This document shows positions 1 to 5,642 of a DNA stretch of 8,832 bases, piece by piece. A model generated the notes under the pieces. That model was not told the origin of the DNA. It saw only the letters and a list, made by a program, of their open reading frames with translations, and searched no databases. A program made the translations under genes and the position numbers. Every line of letters begins with the position of its first letter. The first letter of the stretch is position 1. The DNA comes from DATDMG01 sp036518955 (lineage in GTDB: Bacteria > Actinomycetota > Actinomycetes > Actinomycetales > Kineosporiaceae), in the NCBI GenBank assembly GCA_036518955.1, contig DATDMG010000420.1, positions 1 to 8,832 on the forward strand. The letters are read 5' to 3'.

Positions 1-2174
1 CTGCCCGGGAGGAGGTCGCCGGTCGCCGGCGCGGACGTCGCGCCGTCCGGGGCCGCTGTCCCGGGCGGTGCGGGTGCCGGGGACCGGCCCGCCGCCAGGG
101 CACGGGAGGTGTCGACGGACGCCAGCACCGCGGTCGGCAGCAGCACCACGACGCGGGTGCCGCCGTAGGCGGGGGACGGGGTCAGAGTCACCCGGATGTC
201 GTGCCGAGCGGCCAGTTGGGCGACCACGAACAGCCCGAGCCGGGGCTCCTCCGCGAGAGCCATCACCTGGAACTCGGGCGCCTCGTGCAGGAGCGCGTTC
301 AGCTGGTCCAGCTGCTCCTGCTCGATGCCCAGGCCCTGGTCCTCGACCTCCAGCACCAGGCCGCGCCCGACCACGTTGCCCCTGACCTCGACCCGGGACA
401 TCGGCGGGGAGAAGCTGGTCGCGTTGTCGACCAGCTCGGCGAGCAGGTGGATCAGGTCGCCGACGACGGTGCCCGTGATCTCCACCGCGGGCACCGGTCC
501 GACGCTCACCCGGACGTAGTCCTCCGCCTCGCTGATCGCGCTGCGGACGATGTCCAGCAGCGGGACCGGGGCGCGCCACTGCCGCCCGGGTTGGCCGCCG
601 CCGAGGATGATCAGGTTCTCCGCGTTGCGCCGGGACCGCGTCGCCAGGTGATCGAGCTGGAAGAGCAGGGCGAGCTGGTCCGGGTCCTCCTGGCCGCCCT
701 CGGCCTGGTCCAGCACGTTCAGCTGACGGTGCACGATCGTCTGGTTGCGGTGCGCGATGTCCAGGAACACCGTGCGTAGGCCCGCCCGGGTCTCCGCCTC
801 CCGGGCCGCGGCCGCGACCGCCGTCCGCTGGGCTTCCTGGAACGCCGAGGCCACCTGGCCCACCTCGTCGGACCCGTAGCTGAGCGGCGGCAGCTCGGCG
901 CTCACGTCGACCGACTCGCCCGCCCGCAGCCGCTCGACGATCCGCGGCAGCCGCTCCCGGGACAGCGTCAGGGTGTCCTGGCGCAGGCTCCGCAGCCGGC
1001 GCACCAGCCGTCCGGCGGCCAGGGTGGCGAGCAGCAGCACCAGCACGCCGAGGAGGAGCAGCAGACCGGCGGCGACCAGCCCGCGCCGCACCTGCGCATC
1101 CGCCTCCTGTCCGGAACGCTCGGCCGCGTACTGGATGTGCTCGACGGTGATGTTCCCGATGGCATTCAGCGCAGCGATGAGATCCTGCCCCCAGCGGGCC
1201 TGGTCCGGCCGGGGCTCGGTGGTGGCCGACGTGGCGGTCCCGACACCCGCGGTCCCGACACCCGCGGCCCCGACACCCGCGGCCCCGACACCCGCGGCGC
1301 CGGCGCGGCCGGCGCCCAGGCCCTCCCGGCCGCCGGGGGTACGGACAGCCCCGACGGCGCCGACCGGGCCGGCTTGGAGCACCTGCCGGTAGTTCTGCTC
1401 GAGCCGTGCCCACAGCGGCCCCGCGGTGAAGGCGGCGAGCTGCCGCGCCGTCGTGGGCTCGAGCAGGGACTGCACCTCGCTCAGCCGCGACCGCGCCGCC
1501 CCGAGCCGGGTGGTGAACCGCTGGTAGGTCTGCGCGTCCAGGCCGGGCCCGGCGAACGACGCGGCGGCGAGCCCGTCGGCGTCCGACAGGTCGTCGATGG
1601 CCCGCATCATGGTTACCGAGGTGGTCTGCGCGACCGCCGCCGACGCCACGGACTGCGCCAGCACGTCCTGGTACAGCGAGACCGTGATGTCCGACGACAT
1701 GTCGGAGAAGTAGGTCGAGACCTCGAGCGGGGTGGCCTGGTGGGTCGCGATCCGGTTGCGCTCCGCAGGGAACCGGCCGAAGAACGCGTCGAGCTGGTCG
1801 GCGAACAGGCGGTACTGCACCGGGCGGAGGTCCGCGAGACGGTGGAACTGGGCCCGGATCGGCCCGGCGCTGCCGTCCACCGCCGCCCGGATGGCGGCGA
1901 GGTCGGACGGCTTCGCCGCCGGATCCGCCGCATAGATGACCGACTGGTGGCGCTCGGCGAGGAGTTGCGTGATGAACACCGAGGTCGGCGGGACGGCCTT
2001 GGTGAAGGCATCCGTCTCGGCGCGGATGCGCAGGCCGTCGAGCACCGACTGGGCGGCGAGCACTCCACCCCCCGCCAGCAGGACCAGAGTCGGCACCCAG
2101 GCGATCGCCAGGATCCGAAATCTGATACTGCCCTTTCGGGCCAGCGATTCCGGGACAGCGGAAACAGGTGCCAC
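1..2174 (-). CDS. NIT-domain sensor histidine kinase, conservon CvnA-like (partial, 3' end outside window)
   Basis: Membrane sensor kinase of the actinobacterial type that starts 'conservons' (CvnA). The GTG at 2174 is chosen because a GGAGG sits 8 nt upstream. From there 724 codons stay open to the window edge. TM1 is at about residues 20-43. An extracytoplasmic, mostly helical nitrate/nitrite-sensing (NIT) region runs to about 355, TM2 is at about 361-388, and a HAMP-like segment follows. The dimerisation region has IAHRNQ (H475) and LDHLATRSRRNAENL (H509), not a classical SHELRTP H-box. The HATPase domain shows an N-box ELVDNATSFSPP (N584), a G1 box EDQGLGIE (D612), a LGLFVVAQLAARH segment and GGTRVVVLLP. 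After that comes an Ala/Pro-rich tail, usual in this family, which leaves the window. In Streptomyces, CvnA is followed by a roadblock/LC7 protein, a DUF742 protein and a small GTPase; those would lie left of base 1. The sensed ligand is unknown. An Ala-Gly-Val repeat interrupts the sensor domain. Family call is firm; autokinase activity is not certain. Confidence 0.9.
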   Translation of the reverse strand, partial: MAPVSAVPESLARKGSIRFRILAIAWVPTLVLLAGGGVLAAQSVLDGLRIRAETDAFTKAVPPTSVFITQLLAERHQSVIYAADPAAKPSDLAAIRAAVDGSAGPIRAQFHRLADLRPVQYRLFADQLDAFFGRFPAERNRIATHQATPLEVSTYFSDMSSDITVSLYQDVLAQSVASAAVAQTTSVTMMRAIDDLSDADGLAAASFAGPGLDAQTYQRFTTRLGAARSRLSEVQSLLEPTTARQLAAFTAGPLWARLEQNYRQVLQAGPVGAVGAVRTPGGREGLGAGRAGAAGVGAAGVGAAGVGTAGVGTATSATTEPRPDQARWGQDLIAALNAIGNITVEHIQYAAERSGQEADAQVRRGLVAAGLLLLLGVLVLLLATLAAGRLVRRLRSLRQDTLTLSRERLPRIVERLRAGESVDVSAELPPLSYGSDEVGQVASAFQEAQRTAVAAAAREAETRAGLRTVFLDIAHRNQTIVHRQLNVLDQAEGGQEDPDQLALLFQLDHLATRSRRNAENLIILGGGQPGRQWRAPVPLLDIVRSAISEAEDYVRVSVGPVPAVEITGTVVGDLIHLLAELVDNATSFSPPMSRVEVRGNVVGRGLVLEVEDQGLGIEQEQLDQLNALLHEAPEFQVMALAEEPRLGLFVVAQLAARHDIRVTLTPSPAYGGTRVVVLLPTAVLASVDTSRALAAGRSPAPAPPGTAAPDGATSAPATGDLLPG
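1236..1295. repeat. Four tandem 15-bp units in the kinase sensor domain
   Basis: Four adjacent copies of GGYCCCGACACCCGC (Y = T in the first two, C in the last two). In the kinase frame they encode (A/T)AGVG pentapeptides at about residues 294-313. They extend an Ala/Gly/Pro-rich insert between predicted helices of the NIT region. The unit length keeps the reading frame. Confidence 0.85.
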
Positions 2175-2182
2175 GGCTATGG

Positions 2183-2187
2183 CCTCC
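2183..2187 (-). promoter_or_regulatory. Ribosome binding site of the histidine kinase
   Basis: A perfect GGAGG on the minus strand lies 8 nt before the GTG at 2174. It decides this start, as no other start codon nearby has a comparable site. Confidence 0.7.
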
Positions 2188-2215
2188 AGGCGGCGGCAGT
2201 AGCGAAGCGTGCCCC

Positions 2216-2231
2216 ACCGACCCCAGTCGGT
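2216..2231. repeat. 6-bp-arm inverted repeat in the leader of the kinase gene
   Basis: ACCGAC and GTCGGT flank a 4-nt loop. The repeat lies in the 89-bp gap between the flippase-like gene and the kinase, just downstream of the candidate -10. It has no U tract, so it is not a standard terminator. It could be a small operator or leader hairpin. Confidence 0.35.
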
Positions 2232-2238
2232 TGGTTGC

Positions 2239-2267
2239 CGCCTAGTATTGCCCAAGGCGCACGTCAG
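2239..2267 (-). promoter_or_regulatory. Weak candidate promoter for the histidine kinase
   Basis: On the minus strand CTGACG (2267-2262) and TAGGCG (2244-2239) are separated by 17 nt. This resembles the actinobacterial TTGAC-N17-TAGRRT pattern only in part. The -35 overlaps the stop codon of the upstream membrane protein gene. It would let the kinase be transcribed separately from the glycosyltransferase genes. The match is weak and could be chance. Confidence 0.25.
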
Positions 2268-3286
2268 CGAGCCCTTTTTCCGACGGTCAGCCCCGTTGCC
2301 GCCAATGACAGGTCACACACCGTGAACAGTAATCGGGAGAGGACGACGACCACGACGACCTCCCCCGAGCCCAGGATCGGGGAGAGCACGGTCGCCAGCG
2401 CCAGCTCACGGGCGCCGGCGCCGGCGGGCGCCACGACCACGACGAACCCGGCGACCCAGGCGAGCGCGTAACCGCCGGTAGCCAGGGCCAGGGTGTGCCA
2501 GGCCCGCGGGGCGCTGAGGGAGATCGAGAGGCAGTAGACCTGCAGGCCGGCACACAGCCACGACGCCAGTGCCCAGCCGAGCGACGCCGCGGTGCCCCGC
2601 AGCGACGTCCACTCCCCGAGCGGCGGCCGGCCCACCAGCCGCAGCGCCCGGTCGAGCAGCCGGCCCAGCACGCGTGGGTGCAGCACGACGATCAGGGGCA
2701 ACCCGAGAAACAGCATCCGGCTCAGGGAGCTGCCGGCGACGCCGGGCACGAAGGGCAGGCTGGCCAGGACGACGACGAGCGCGCTGAACGCCGACAGCAG
2801 GATGAGCACGAGCGTGGCCGCCGCGGATCGGCGCCGGGCGACCCCGTGGTCCCGGCCGAGCTCGGCCTGCACGACGACCGGCCACAGACTGCCGGGCACG
2901 TACTTGCCGATCTGCCCGACGAAGAAGATCCGCGCAGCCACCGCCAGCGGCAGCCGTGACCCCAGGTCCGCCAGGACGGCCCGCCAGGCAAGGCCAGTGA
3001 ACAGTAGGTTACCCAGAGTGGCCAGTACCGCCGCCAGCAGCCAGCGGCCCTGCATCCGCGCCAGGGCGTCGACGACCTGGTCCCGGCGGCTCACGATCGC
3101 CCACACCGCCAGCGCGACCGCCAGGATGCCGAACGCCGCCCGCGCAGGGGTGGACTGGACCATCGCCGCAGCGCGGCGGGCCGCCGGCAGGGTGGCGGCG
3201 AGCAGGCCGCGCCGCGCCGGGACCCGCCCGGCCCCCTCCGGCACCGGACCGCCCCCGGACGCCGTCCCGTCCACCGGGCGCCTCAT
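2264..3286 (-). CDS. Multi-pass membrane protein, LPG_synthase_TM / AglD-type (UPF0104) family
   Basis: 340-residue integral membrane protein of the lysylphosphatidylglycerol-synthase TM domain family (PF03706 type). Members occur as the C-terminal half of archaeal AglD and of MprF, and a role in moving lipids or lipid-linked sugars is often proposed. The first 48 residues are Arg/Pro-rich. Hydrophobic segments follow at about 51-66, 82-104, 115-140, 157-180, 191-203, 233-256, 266-288 and 298-336. Family hallmarks are GKYVPGSLWP (128-137) and PAGAGAREL (287-295), the usual 'P-G-G-R-E' motif. The ATG at 3286 overlaps the preceding gene's TGA as ATGA and has GGGGGAG 5 nt upstream (3298-3292). 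The frame stays open further upstream to 3715, but that part overlaps the well-supported glycosyltransferase. It lacks the soluble aminoacyl-transferase domain of MprF, so lysyl-PG synthesis is unlikely. Its place in a glycosyltransferase unit suggests handling of a polyprenyl-linked sugar, which is inference. Confidence 0.88.
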   Translation of the reverse strand: MRRPVDGTASGGGPVPEGAGRVPARRGLLAATLPAARRAAAMVQSTPARAAFGILAVALAVWAIVSRRDQVVDALARMQGRWLLAAVLATLGNLLFTGLAWRAVLADLGSRLPLAVAARIFFVGQIGKYVPGSLWPVVVQAELGRDHGVARRRSAAATLVLILLSAFSALVVVLASLPFVPGVAGSSLSRMLFLGLPLIVVLHPRVLGRLLDRALRLVGRPPLGEWTSLRGTAASLGWALASWLCAGLQVYCLSISLSAPRAWHTLALATGGYALAWVAGFVVVVAPAGAGARELALATVLSPILGSGEVVVVVVLSRLLFTVCDLSLAATGLTVGKRAR

Positions 3287-3298
3287 GCCCGCTCCCCC
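3283..3298 (-). promoter_or_regulatory. ATGA stop/start overlap with ribosome binding site
   Basis: The glycosyltransferase stop TGA (3285-3283) and the membrane protein start ATG (3286-3284) share ATGA. GGGGGAG at 3298-3292 lies inside the end of the glycosyltransferase gene. This arrangement favours translational coupling and fixes the start of the membrane protein. Confidence 0.75.
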
Positions 3299-4524
3299 GC
3301 CCGCGGCCCGAGGTCGGCCACCAACGCCCGCAGGTAACGGCGCCAGGGCCCGTCGAGGTCCACCGCCGGGACGCCGCCGCGCAGCTGGGCGAGCCGTGCC
3401 GGGACGGCCACCTCGCGCAGCGCCGCCGCCAGCGCGACGACGTCGCCGGGCGGCACGACGAGCCCATCGACGCCGTCCCGTACCTGCGCCGGAAAGGTCC
3501 CGGTGGCGCTGGCGACCACCGGCAGCCGGTGGGCGTGGGCCAGGGCCACGTTCTGCGAGGCGGTCGCGTGCCGGTAGGGCAACGCCAGCACGTCGTGGGT
3601 CGCGGCGAGGACGGCGACCCGCTCGCCCGGCACGTAACCCGCCTCCAGCCGGACCCGGCCCGCGAGCCGCGGGTCCTGCGCCAGCGCCCGCAGCCGCTCG
3701 CCCGCCCGGCCCCACTGCTCGCCGGCGACCGTCACCTCGACGTCCGACACCTGCGCCGCGGCCTCCAGGAGCAGGTCGAACCCCTTGTACTCACGGACCA
3801 TCCCGAGCGCGAGCACCCGGGTGCGCCGCTCCCCCCGGTGGGTGCCGTCAGCCTGCCCGCGCAGCGGTCCAGGAGCCGGCCCCGGCCCCGGCCCCGGCTC
3901 GGCGACGCCGCCCGGTAGGTGCGGGGGCAGGTCCGCGACGCACACCTGCCGCGCGCCGATCGCCACCGCCTGGTCGGCGAGCTGCGCGGAGTGCACCAGC
4001 ACGGCGTCCGCGGTGGCCAGCAGCCGGCCCATCAGCCAGGCGTCGCCCGGGTGCGGCTCATGCGGGACCACGTTGTGGGCGACGACGACCACCCGGGGCC
4101 GGGCGGCTCCGGCGCGCAGCGCCCGGAGCAGCACCCGCAGGGCCGGAACCTGCACCGGGACGACGACCGCCAGCACGACGAGGTCGACGTCGCGCAGCCG
4201 GGCACCGGCCCGCCACCAGGTGCCCGGGCGGTCCCAGCGGAGCATGCGGACGGTCCGGGGGTAGGGCGGCAGGTCGGGGGCGCCGTCCGGCACGGCCTGC
4301 TCCCCCGGGTAGAGGGCTGCCGGGTACAGCCGGGACCAGGACACCAGCACGGTGTCGTGACCGGCCGCGGCCAGCCGGTGGGCGAGCTCGGTGGTGTGCG
4401 CGGCGACCCCACCCTTGTACGGGTGCGTGGGGCCGACCACGGCCACCCGCAGCCCTGGATCACCGCCGCCGGTCGCCACGGAGTCGGTCGCCACGGAGTC
4501 AGTCGCCACGGACGCCCGGGTCAC
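3283..4524 (-). CDS. GT-B glycosyltransferase, GT4-type
   Basis: Up to 413-residue cytoplasmic or membrane-associated glycosyltransferase. The N-terminal Rossmann half begins LRVAVVGPTHPYKGGVAAH (about 25-43), with the typical glycine-rich acceptor-side loop and helix, and contains VVAHNVVPHEPHP (147-159) and ADAVLVHS (172-179). A Gly-Pro-rich hinge (about 209-220) joins the C-terminal donor-binding half: LALGMVREYKGFDLLLEAA (238-256, K247), GYVPGERVAVLAATHDVLALPYR (296-318) and LPVVASATGTFPAQVRDGVDGLVVPPGD (334-361). The usual GT4 EX7E glutamates are replaced by A320 and L328; the local sequence reads ATASQN. The start is ambiguous. The GTG at 4524 overlaps the end of GT2 by 26 nt, and in-frame GTGs recur at 4509, 4494 and 4479, one per 15-bp repeat, none with a clear ribosome binding site. 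The conserved fold begins only near residue 25, so all four are possible. The donor sugar cannot be predicted. The neighbours suggest a cell-envelope glycan step. Confidence 0.9.
   Translation of the reverse strand: MTRASVATDSVATDSVATGGGDPGLRVAVVGPTHPYKGGVAAHTTELAHRLAAAGHDTVLVSWSRLYPAALYPGEQAVPDGAPDLPPYPRTVRMLRWDRPGTWWRAGARLRDVDLVVLAVVVPVQVPALRVLLRALRAGAARPRVVVVAHNVVPHEPHPGDAWLMGRLLATADAVLVHSAQLADQAVAIGARQVCVADLPPHLPGGVAEPGPGPGPAPGPLRGQADGTHRGERRTRVLALGMVREYKGFDLLLEAAAQVSDVEVTVAGEQWGRAGERLRALAQDPRLAGRVRLEAGYVPGERVAVLAATHDVLALPYRHATASQNVALAHAHRLPVVASATGTFPAQVRDGVDGLVVPPGDVVALAAALREVAVPARLAQLRGGVPAVDLDGPWRRYLRALVADLGPRAGERA
3878..3900. repeat. GGCCCC hexanucleotide repeat in the GT4 hinge
   Basis: Three perfect GGCCCC units (3878-3895) and a degenerate part encode PGPGPG at about residues 209-217, between the two Rossmann-like halves. 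The repeat is in-frame and probably only changes linker length. Confidence 0.7.
4471..4513. repeat. 15-bp tandem repeat across the GT2/GT4 junction
   Basis: Two identical units GGTCGCCACGGAGTC (4471-4485, 4486-4500) are followed by a 13-nt third copy (4501-4513) that starts with A instead of G. That single difference makes the GT2 stop TGA (4501-4499). In the GT4 frame the units encode SVATD pentads, each with a possible GTG start. Confidence 0.85.
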
Positions 4525-5551
4525 CCACCAGGTCGCCGCGGGAGCGGACGACGAGGTCGGCCAGCAACGCCATCGACGCGATGATCAGGCTGGAGAGCAC
4601 GATCAGGATCGTGACCGCGGGAAAGTAGAAGGGATGCCGGATCATGTCGACGACGGCCTTCACCAGCCCGATCAGCAGCAGCCAGAGGGCAGGCGGCATC
4701 AGCACCTTGAGCGGGTCGAAGTACATCACCATCCGCAGCACCTGCAGGATGTAGCGGTAGGCGTCGCGCAGGAAGTGGAACTTCGACACCCCGGCCCGCT
4801 TCGCGTAGTCGATCGGCACGTACTTGATGTCGTGCTGGTTCGACAGGAACGCGAGCGTGATCGTGGTGACGCAGGAGAACCCCGGCGGCAGCAGGCGCAG
4901 GTACGGCAGCGCGACCGAGCGCCGGAACGCCCGCAGGCCGGAGTTGAGGTCGGGGATCGTCTGGTTGGTGAGCCGCTCGGCGAGCTTGCGGATGAACCAC
5001 TTGGCCGGCAGCCGCAGCCACTTGTAGGTGCCCTCCTCGGTGGTGCGGGCGCCGACGACCTGGTCGTACGTCGGGTCCTCGAGCAGGATCCGGATCAGTT
5101 CCGGGATCCGCTCGTTGGGGTAGGACATGTCGGCGTCCGTCCAGACCACGATCTCGCCCCGCGCCTGCTGGGTGCCGATCCGGCGCACCGTCCCGGACCC
5201 GCCGTTGCGGCGGAACGCGACCACGCGGACCGCCGGCATCGTCTCGGCGGCCGCCCGTAGCACGGCGAGCGTGTCGTCGGTGCTGGCGTCGTCCACGGCG
5301 AGGAGCTCGTAGCTGAGCCCCGACCCGTCCAGGGCGGCAGTGATCCGTTGCAGCTCGGCGAGAACGTGGTCGGCCTCGTTGTAGCAGGGCAGCACCACCG
5401 TTGCCACCGGCGGTGCAGGCTGCTCCGCGGCGCGGGCCGGGGCCGGCAGCGCCTGCGCACCGCCGGCCGGACGGCGCGGGCGCGCGTCATCAGGTGCGGG
5501 CGCCGCCTGAGCTCCGACGGAGGGAGGGATCGCGTGCGTCGTGGTGTCCAT
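4499..5551 (-). CDS. GT2 polyprenol-phosphate glycosyltransferase (DPM1/GtrB-like) with two C-terminal TM helices
   Basis: 350-residue GT-A fold enzyme that should transfer a sugar from a nucleotide donor to a polyprenyl phosphate at the inner face of the membrane. After a Pro/Ala-rich leader (1-48), the catalytic domain starts VATVVLPCYNEADHV (49-63). It continues with LLAVDDASTDDT (83-94), RRNGGSGTVRRIGTQQARGE (114-133), the metal-binding TDADMSYP (138-145, D139 and D141), IPDLNSGLRAFRR (199-211) and AKRAGVSKFHF (250-260), the R-x-G-x-SK signature of polyprenol-phosphate glycosyltransferases. Hydrophobic helices follow at about 285-303 and 313-335, as in GtrB/ArnC-type enzymes and unlike soluble Dpm1. 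The ATG at 5551 is the only ATG before the domain but has no good Shine-Dalgarno. GTG at 5407 starts exactly at the domain and is less likely. The sugar could be glucose, mannose or another; this is not readable. Its last codons overlap the possible starts of the GT4 gene. Confidence 0.93.
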   Translation of the reverse strand: MDTTTHAIPPSVGAQAAPAPDDARPRRPAGGAQALPAPARAAEQPAPPVATVVLPCYNEADHVLAELQRITAALDGSGLSYELLAVDDASTDDTLAVLRAAAETMPAVRVVAFRRNGGSGTVRRIGTQQARGEIVVWTDADMSYPNERIPELIRILLEDPTYDQVVGARTTEEGTYKWLRLPAKWFIRKLAERLTNQTIPDLNSGLRAFRRSVALPYLRLLPPGFSCVTTITLAFLSNQHDIKYVPIDYAKRAGVSKFHFLRDAYRYILQVLRMVMYFDPLKVLMPPALWLLLIGLVKAVVDMIRHPFYFPAVTILIVLSSLIIASMALLADLVVRSRGDLVGDPGVRGD

Positions 5552-5615
5552 CGCGGGTGCGAGGCTACCCCCGCGGCCTGCCAGGGACCTACCGGGCCCC
5601 GCAGCTCACCCCGTC

Positions 5616-5640
5616 GGACCCTCGGGGGCGCGCCCGGTCC
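5616..5640. repeat. Nested inverted repeat between the GT-C and GT2 genes
   Basis: GGACC (5616-5620) pairs with GGTCC (5636-5640) around the self-complementary GGGCGCGCCC (5626-5635). It lies directly after the GT-C stop codon, within the 91-bp gap before GT2. No T tract follows on the minus strand, so a factor-independent terminator is doubtful. It may be an attenuator or mRNA-end hairpin. Confidence 0.4.
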
Positions 5641-5642
5641 GG

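Noticed and set aside
1236..1295. CRISPR-like array
   Set aside because: The 15-bp units are directly adjacent without spacers and lie in-frame in a coding region, so this is a coding tandem repeat.
1137..2471. Long plus-strand open frame
   Set aside because: It is antisense to the histidine kinase and part of the flippase-like gene. The translation is Arg/Gly/Pro-rich without any domain, as expected for a shadow frame in GC-rich DNA.
3287..3715. N-terminal extension of the flippase-like gene to 3715
   Set aside because: The added 143 residues are Arg/Gly/Ala-rich and overlap conserved GT4 sequence. The ATGA overlap and ribosome binding site support the ATG at 3286.
2592..4628. Long plus-strand open frame of 678 codons
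   Set aside because: It lies opposite well-supported membrane-protein and glycosyltransferase genes, and the product is an Arg/Pro/Ala low-complexity string.
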